This document shows, in pieces, positions 58,371 to 64,000 of a stretch of 64,000 bases of DNA. The notes below the pieces were generated by a model. It was not told the origin of the DNA and made no database searches. It saw only the letters and a list, made by a program, of their open reading frames with translations. The DNA lies in contig BRKX01000009.1 of NCBI GenBank assembly GCA_026008535.1, positions 49,287,001 to 49,351,000 of the forward strand, written 5' to 3'. The translations under genes and the position numbers were made by a program. Source of the stretch: Perilla frutescens (taxonomy: Eukaryota; Streptophyta; Magnoliopsida; Lamiales; Lamiaceae). Position 1 is the stretch's first letter; each line of letters begins with the position of its first letter.

Positions 58371-59518
58371 TTGAGATAGTGTGTGTAAAAATATAGTAAA
58401 CCACAAATATTTTAAAACAGACTAAAAAATTATAAAGCGACAATTAATTTAAAACGAAGAGAGTACTGTTACACTTTTGCACGTGATTGGCAACGATGAA
58501 GCAAAATAGGAGATCATTATTTTATAAAAGTTATTGATGTAGTATACCTGAAATGTATACTACGACAAGTCGGCCAGTATTAGATGACATGTTCAACCTT
58601 CTAACAAATTAAATATGGACCCCCCCTGAATCACATATATTTATAACTAACCTTAATTAAATTGACAGACTATAGTTCACTAGTCTTTGTTGAGCTGTCT
58701 TTTTAGAGGTGGTTTGGTTGAAACTTTAGTGAATTGAAAAATTGTGGAACAATAAAAATTAATGTTTGTGGTAGAATTGGTGGAGAAAATTTTGATTGTA
58801 GATGTAAAGCCGCGGATGATATTAAATTTGTTGAGATAAATTAGCTGTCATTTAGACCATTAAGTGAGTCAATTTCTTAATAACAATTGATCCACGTATA
58901 TATTATCTAATAATCAATATCAATCGAAGGATGAAAATTCAAACAATTTATGTATGAAACTCTTCTAGTTACTTGGATTAATCGCATATTACAGAGCAGA
59001 GGGCATTACATTGATTGTAATATTAATTTATTTAGTTAAAAATAGTTTGCATTTAATTTTATTTAAGGATAGGAATTACTGTAAGAAAAATATGTGACAA
59101 GAATATCGACATCTATGTACGTATAATATAAAGACATATGGAGTTGGAAATCCATCACCTTTCTTTTCCAGTTCATTAGTCCGGAACCGATTAAAATCAA
59201 TATCCGATACGTAGGCGATTACGTTGGGCTGCAGTTTGGGCTGAAAATGGGAATAGGTAATAACCATGAAAGTCACAAGAAATTCTAACTTTGACCCTAT
59301 TTTCCATTCAATGTTACCCATGTTGTGGACTTATAAAATTTAGAATTTTTTATACATCCAAAGTTGGACTTGCATTCTAACACTCTTTTGTCCCCTAAAT
59401 TCATTCAGATAATTTCTTGTTTAATTTCAACACAATAAAATTCCACGCCGGCACCAAAATCCTTTTCATAATTGAAAATTATAGTCAAATAATTAATCCA
59501 TTTCACACCACCTTTTTT
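58371..59518. other. Intergenic DNA upstream of the peptide gene
   Basis: No gene seen. Near 58425-58470 'gcgacaattaattt' followed by 'aaaacgaagagagtac' resembles one end of a Stowaway-like MITE, without a visible partner. A perfect 9-bp inverted repeat GTAGTATAC/GTATACTAC with a 7-base loop lies at 58539-58563. The remainder is AT-rich. Confidence 0.5.
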
Positions 59519-59542
59519 CTGCATGCATGCACCCTATAAATA
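59519..59542 (+). promoter_or_regulatory. Core promoter of the peptide gene: RY motif and TATA box
   Basis: A TATA box 'tataaata' (59535-59542) lies about 130 bp before the start codon, which puts transcription start near 59570 and gives a 5' UTR of about 100 bases. Directly upstream is 'tgcatgcatgca' (about 59520-59530), which contains the RY element CATGCATG bound by B3-type factors in plants. The role of the RY motif here is inferred from sequence only. Confidence 0.62.
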
Positions 59543-59669
59543 GGCCAAAAAACTCCATCTTCTCTAACAAAATTAATTCACACACCTTCCTGTGTTGATT
59601 AACAGAGTGAAATTCAATATTTTTTCTTTCAAATTTTCTTTTTCAAAATTTTCAAAAAGTTATTTAGCA

Positions 59670-59948
59670 ATGGCGAAAGGGCAAAGACCTGTCGCATTTT
59701 TCTCTAATCTCCTTTTTCTTATTCTTCTAATTTCTTTCGTTTTTGTAAACGAAGCGCGATTGTTGAAGCCCGACCAGAATCAAAGCCCCATTGAAAAGGA
59801 GATCATGAAAGTTTTGGACGATTTGTACGTGGTGGCGGTGAAATCCGGCGGCCGAAGCCACGGAGGCAACGGCCATGCAGCAACTAATAAAGCTTTAACT
59901 CTTGAGGGAATAAAGAAATCTGGTCCAAGTCCTGGTGAAGGACATTAG
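59670..59948 (+). CDS. PIP/PIPL-type secreted signalling peptide precursor
   Basis: A 92-residue preproprotein. Residues 1-29 form a signal peptide (MAKGQRPVAFFSNLLF, then a hydrophobic ILLISFVFV core and a likely cut after NEA). A charged variable region follows (about 30-80, with EKEIMKVLDDL and a Gly/His-rich stretch). The C-terminus is SGPSPGEGH, matching the SGPS-x-G-x-GH core of PAMP-induced peptides and their relatives (PIP/PIPL). Those precursors are cleaved outside the cell to a short, often hydroxyproline-containing peptide perceived by LRR receptor kinases. I chose ATG 59670 because it sits in a good plant context and gives a clean signal peptide; the 78 bases upstream are open but lack an ATG. 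CEP peptides end in a similar PG.GH, so CEP is the alternative. Confidence 0.8.
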   Translation: MAKGQRPVAFFSNLLFLILLISFVFVNEARLLKPDQNQSPIEKEIMKVLDDLYVVAVKSGGRSHGGNGHAATNKALTLEGIKKSGPSPGEGH

Positions 59949-60505
59949 TTCACTGCCTTCAATTTTCTAATCAACTTCAATGATCTTTTTTTTATATATA
60001 TAATTTTTCTATTCAATTTTATTGTAATGTTTTGATTTGTTATTCTTTTGTGGATGTGATTCGCGATTAAGAGTTAAAATAACTTGCGAGATCTAGTTTG
60101 TATTTTTTTTTTCTCGTAGATTATTCGTTCTGTTATTCTTTTATAAACGTTGTAATTGGATTGATGAATTTAAAAATAATTTAGTTTTTGATTATGTTCA
60201 TTGTAATAAATTAGTTTTAAACTGCACTTCATTTAATTTGAAGATATTAATTAGTTTTTTCATACTTAATCAAGTACGTTGATTACCTAGTATATTCTTC
60301 TCAAATTATCTAGTTGTATTAATTGAAGCAAGTTAAAAATAGAAACAAAATATTAATTAAATTAGGTCTGCAGTTGAATGTGTAGAAACGACTTAATTAA
60401 TTAATTAATTTTGTCGACTTCGTATGAAAGAAAGAGTGTAGAAAGGGCAAAAAAAATCGAACTTCTTCTGTCAATATTGTCGGTTGTCTGCGACACTACG
60501 TAGTG
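59949..60505. other. 3' flank of the peptide gene
   Basis: AT-rich, with possible polyadenylation signals soon after the stop ('attttattgtaatg' near 60018). No other gene is seen. Confidence 0.5.
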
Positions 60506-62568
60506 TAATGCTATTTGACCACATGTGTGGCCGGCCATAATTTATAATTATGGAATATTTTAAATATATAGTAAATAATTAATTAAAAATTTAATTATTG
60601 ATTATTATAGTTTTACAATTATATCCTTATAGTCCATTTTACAAAGTTGTTGACTCCTATCTTTTTAAAATTCAAATATTACAAAAAAAATCTCTATAAA
60701 ATTATATGTGAATTATAAATAATAAACAACATATATAATATAATTCAAAATTGACTTCCTTCAACATAATTTTATAATAATTTATTAATTTTCTATATCA
60801 ATTATATTATTTAAAATAAACAATATATATATATATAATATAGAATATTATATTTAATGTGAATTTAAGCAATTTATTCTTAAGAGAGACGTAATTCCTT
60901 CCTCGTTTAAGATTTTTTATTTTTATTTTATTTTAAAATTTTGAATTACACAGTAACCAAATTAAATATATTGATTGAATTAATTTTTGTTGTTAGCAAT
61001 GGAAGTTTGCGTCTATTATTGATTTCTATCGTTGTTCTCCCTTTTGAAATAGGTTATCTTTAATTGGGTAATGTTTAAAATCATTTAATTAAGTTGATAT
61101 TTTGTTAACTTGGTTAATTTATTCATTTTTTAATTGAGTAATTGTTTGTTTTGATAAATATTTGAAAAGAAAACAAATGAAATTTTGACATATAGAAGAA
61201 ATTATAATTATTAATATTTTAGTAATGTTATTTGGCACAATTTGATCCAGCTCAATAGTGGCAAATTTATAATATAAACAAATAAAATTATATTAATTTT
61301 GACTAAAAATTTACCAAGTTCTCTACATGAAATTCATGTTGATCTCTCCCCTTCATTAGCGTGTTCATTAATTATCTATGAACAGTTCTACATAATATTA
61401 TCTCCAAAATAATAACCAATTCAAAAATTCTAAGTTATCTCCAAACTGAAATCCAAATTGGAATTAAGGCATGCAATTATAAATTCGATCATTATATTTA
61501 AATAGTTAAATATTAACATTAACTTGTATATAATATAATTTTTCATTTTTAAAAAATATATAGATATCTTGTTAGCAACTTAGCATTACCATTAATACAT
61601 TAAAATTAAATAATGCATACTCAGCTACAAGTTCTATCATAGTTAGCATTTTATATGTTATACACTCTTCTAGGTATATCAATTGTAATTATAGTTAGCT
61701 TAATATATATAAGTAAAATATGAAAAATACATTATTTGATAATATATTAAAGGTATGATTTATTTAATAGAATTATATATATATATATAATTGTATCTAT
61801 GTATATTATTCTAGATTAAACGGTCTTATTAATCAAAGTCATTGGTCAAGTTTTAAAATATTTATTTGAGTTTTATAGGAATTTATTAACTTAGACAATC
61901 CTGAAAGATATGTTATTATCAATCTAAAACATGAGAAATGAAAATTATCAATTTTAAATTTGAATTATTGAAGCTATCAATTTTCAATTTTGATATAGTT
62001 TAGATTAATATATATATATATATAATTAAATAGTTTTTACAAGTTATATAATAATTTATTATAGTTAGATACCGAAAAATAAATTACTATCAGTCTAATT
62101 TTGATACCTTTTATTTTAATATTTTTTTAATCAAATTTAATAGGTAATTGTTTAGTAATGAATTTTTTCATTGAAAATTAATATAAAAATAAAAAAAATA
62201 AAAGATTTACCTAAAAAAGTACGTATTGCTCTATTGTGTGTGTGTGTGTGTGTTTTTAGTACCAAATTTGAAAAAAGTGAAAAATCCTATGACAAATTGC
62301 CTCAAATTTTCTTCTACGCATGCACTTTGTATGATGTTGTAATTTTTTTATAATAATTTTGTTTTATTTTTTCTGTAGACAATTTTATGAAATACATGAA
62401 TTTTTAAAAGATACAAGTAAATCACTTTCTAAAATGTTATATAAGGGCATAATTGAAAAATCATAATAATCACTAATCAAAATTTGAATTGATTATTTAA
62501 CTTACCAATGTTTAAAGCATACCATAATTATGAATTATGGCCAGCCACACTGTGGCCGGATAGCATTA
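60506..62568. mobile_element. Element with about 48-bp hairpin-rich terminal inverted repeats
   Basis: The left end 60506-60553 and the reverse complement of the right end 62522-62568 align over about 48 bases with roughly eight differences. Both begin TAATGCTAT and end GGCCATAATT.ATAATTATGG. Each end also holds two self-complementary parts: CCACA-N-TGTGG and a near-palindrome CCATAATT...AATTATGG. The 1.97-kb interior is very AT-rich and has no coding sequence, only short open stretches, so this is a non-autonomous DNA element or two related MITEs in opposite orientation. No certain target duplication was found, so the superfamily is open. Confidence 0.6.
62235..62252. repeat. (TG)n microsatellite
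   Basis: Nine TG dinucleotides inside the element at 60506-62568. Confidence 0.85.
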
Positions 62569-63062
62569 TCCGGTAATACACATATTGATATGTACATCAT
62601 TTTAATTTTATTTTATTAATGAATTCTATATATACATATGAAATCTAATCGTAATGTGCAAACATAAATATATAAATTGTGAAATTAAATTACCCATAAA
62701 AAATATAGAAAAATTATGTGGTACTACCATATATAATTCTATTTTTTTGACAACCAAATAATGATATTTTATTAAGTAGTACAAGAATACAAACTATAGA
62801 GAAGACTTACCACAAAAGGGCAATACTCAATCCAACAATAAGGACTTGAAAAATCACGAGCGGCTAACTCTAATTAATCTATGTGACACACAATTGGCAC
62901 TTCAAAGAACAAAATTAATAAAAAAATAATTTGGATTATCTAAAAGTTTACGACAACTAGAAATAATCGGACCAAATTCAAATTCGACAAAGAAATAATC
63001 GAACCAAATTGGATGAAGGAATGACTTCTGGTGGGCACACTTTATTTGGCCCTACATTAATA
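62569..63062. other. Intergenic DNA, possible LINE tail on minus strand
   Basis: No gene. The stretch 62745-62890 ('tttttgacaaccaaataatg', then 'ttttattaagtagtacaag') resembles the antisense 3' end of decayed plant LINEs. This is recalled, not demonstrated. Confidence 0.3.
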
Positions 63063-63333
63063 CTCCATCTGTTTCATATTAATTGATGTTTTAGTGTTTA
63101 AATTTTGTTCCAAATTATTTGATATTTTACAATATTAAACAATCTTCCTCCCACTTTTACTCATATAAAATCTGCTATAATTTGGCATGTAGATTACAAT
63201 GAGAAAGAAATTAAGTTATATTAGAAAAATATAATTTAATAGATAGAGGATAATTAATTTGTCACAGTTTTTAATTTTTTAATTTTTGTTGCGAGAGCTA
63301 AAATATCAATTAATTAATATAAAACTGAGGGAG
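63063..63333. mobile_element. Stowaway-like MITE (Tc1/mariner)
   Basis: A 271-bp element starting CTCCATCTGTTTCATATTA and ending with 'aatataaaactgagggag', whose reverse complement is CTCCCTCAGTTTTATATT. It is flanked by TA on both sides (63061-63062 and 63334-63335). The CTCCCTCYGT-type end and TA duplication are the Stowaway signature. It is non-coding and AT-rich. Confidence 0.85.
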
Positions 63334-63335
63334 TA

Positions 63336-64000
63336 GATTGATTTCCATGTATTTATATTGGATATATATAGTTTTGATAACCTACAGCCTGAGCCCATGG
63401 GCCAATTTTTTTCGAGCGGCCCAGATGGACCCGAATCATTTCTTACCTAAAACACTATGGCCTAACCCGGCTCGAAATTCATTTTTATTGAGTAAAACTT
63501 ATTATCACATGAGCAATCATAATTAATATTTATTGATTAAAATTATTTTTATTAGAATTTTATATTCAAAATCCTAAAAATTAATTATTAACTAAAGATA
63601 TAAAACTATAATTTTAAAAAATAATAATAAATTCTAATTGTGTAAAATAAACTTTAATTAATAATTACAAAGTTAAACTAAACCACAAACATGAATATAG
63701 CATTTCTGTGTAGACATTTATAAGATGTCTATATATCATCAAAAAGTATTTATAATTCTTGTATGCAACGTTAGAACATTTAAATGATTGATCCAAAATA
63801 AACAAAAAATTAGTTAAGACCTTTAGAAAAAAGTCAATCACACGCATCTTTAACATATGACAAATTAATTAAAAAACTATAAGTAGTAGTATAAGGATAA
63901 ACAGACAAGTTGAGGCATATCCTTCAATATGAAAACATAAACCAATAAAAAAATGCGAGATTAAGTCCAACCACCATCCTTAATTTTTTCGGTACTCAAC
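63336..64000. other. Intergenic DNA
   Basis: AT-rich, with no gene or repeat I can name. The short open frames on either strand show no family features. Confidence 0.5.

Noticed and set aside
59592..59669. N-terminal extension of the peptide gene by 26 codons
   Set aside because: The upstream frame has no ATG (it would start at GTG), and the ATG at 59670 gives a proper signal peptide.
61000..62500. Possible host exons between the inverted ends at 60506 and 62568
   Set aside because: Extremely AT-rich, no open frame of note, no splice or codon pattern.

Overview
The window is a repeat-rich stretch of a plant nuclear genome, most likely a eudicot. It is AT-rich and almost entirely nested LTR retrotransposons, with plant-type Ty1/copia (including Sirevirus-like), Ty3/gypsy (Athila/Tat-like, Tekay/Del-like, CRM-like), an L1-type LINE with a C-terminal RNase H, a hAT-like DNA element and a Stowaway-like MITE. 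I see only one intact host gene: a small secreted-peptide precursor of the PIP/PIPL type at 59670-59948 (+), in the transposon-poor right end.

Layout. 1-1888: 3'/LTR remnant of an Athila/Tat-like gypsy. 1889-5350: decayed copia gag-pol without a 5' LTR; its 3' LTR (5351-6501, resuming at 9678) is split by a second copia element at 6502-9672 with a perfect CTAGG target duplication. 9797-11800: tail of a Sirevirus-like third ORF plus its 3' LTR. 11815-13300: 5' LTR, primer-binding region and gag start of another Athila/Tat-like gypsy. 13347-13865: a small repeat array. 14272-15421: LTR-like piece.

15422-47734 is the central structure: LTR, Sirevirus internal A, LTR, Sirevirus internal B, LTR, i.e. 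two copies sharing the middle LTR. The middle LTR holds a 973-bp hAT-like element (8-bp duplication GAAGGAAA) that carries a decayed fragment resembling a plant C2H2 zinc-finger gene. Internal B is split in its RNase H by a LINE (29896-43104), and the LINE ORF2 is split by a Tekay-like element (32629-39852, duplication CATCT) whose 2.5-kb LTRs look identical apart from one poly-G length difference. The Tekay-like element is therefore by far the youngest insertion, although it has lost most of its coding capacity.

47810-56436: CRM-like gypsy with both LTRs, its reading frame apparently running through the polypurine tract into the LTR. 56437-58370: non-coding, ending in a Tekay-like LTR end. 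58371-64000: host intergenic DNA with the peptide gene, a 2.06-kb element with hairpin-rich inverted ends (60506-62568), and a Stowaway-like MITE (63063-63333).

All retroelement genes here are broken. Many of the stops in the two Sirevirus copies are CAG/CAA-to-TAG/TAA or TGG-to-TAG changes, as expected from deamination of methylated cytosines. The most interesting items are the covarying hairpin repeats in the Tekay leader, the gene fragment inside the hAT-like element, the extra ORF3 carried after pol by three copia elements, and the CRM-like frame that enters the LTR. Family assignments rest on motifs read by eye, without database searches.
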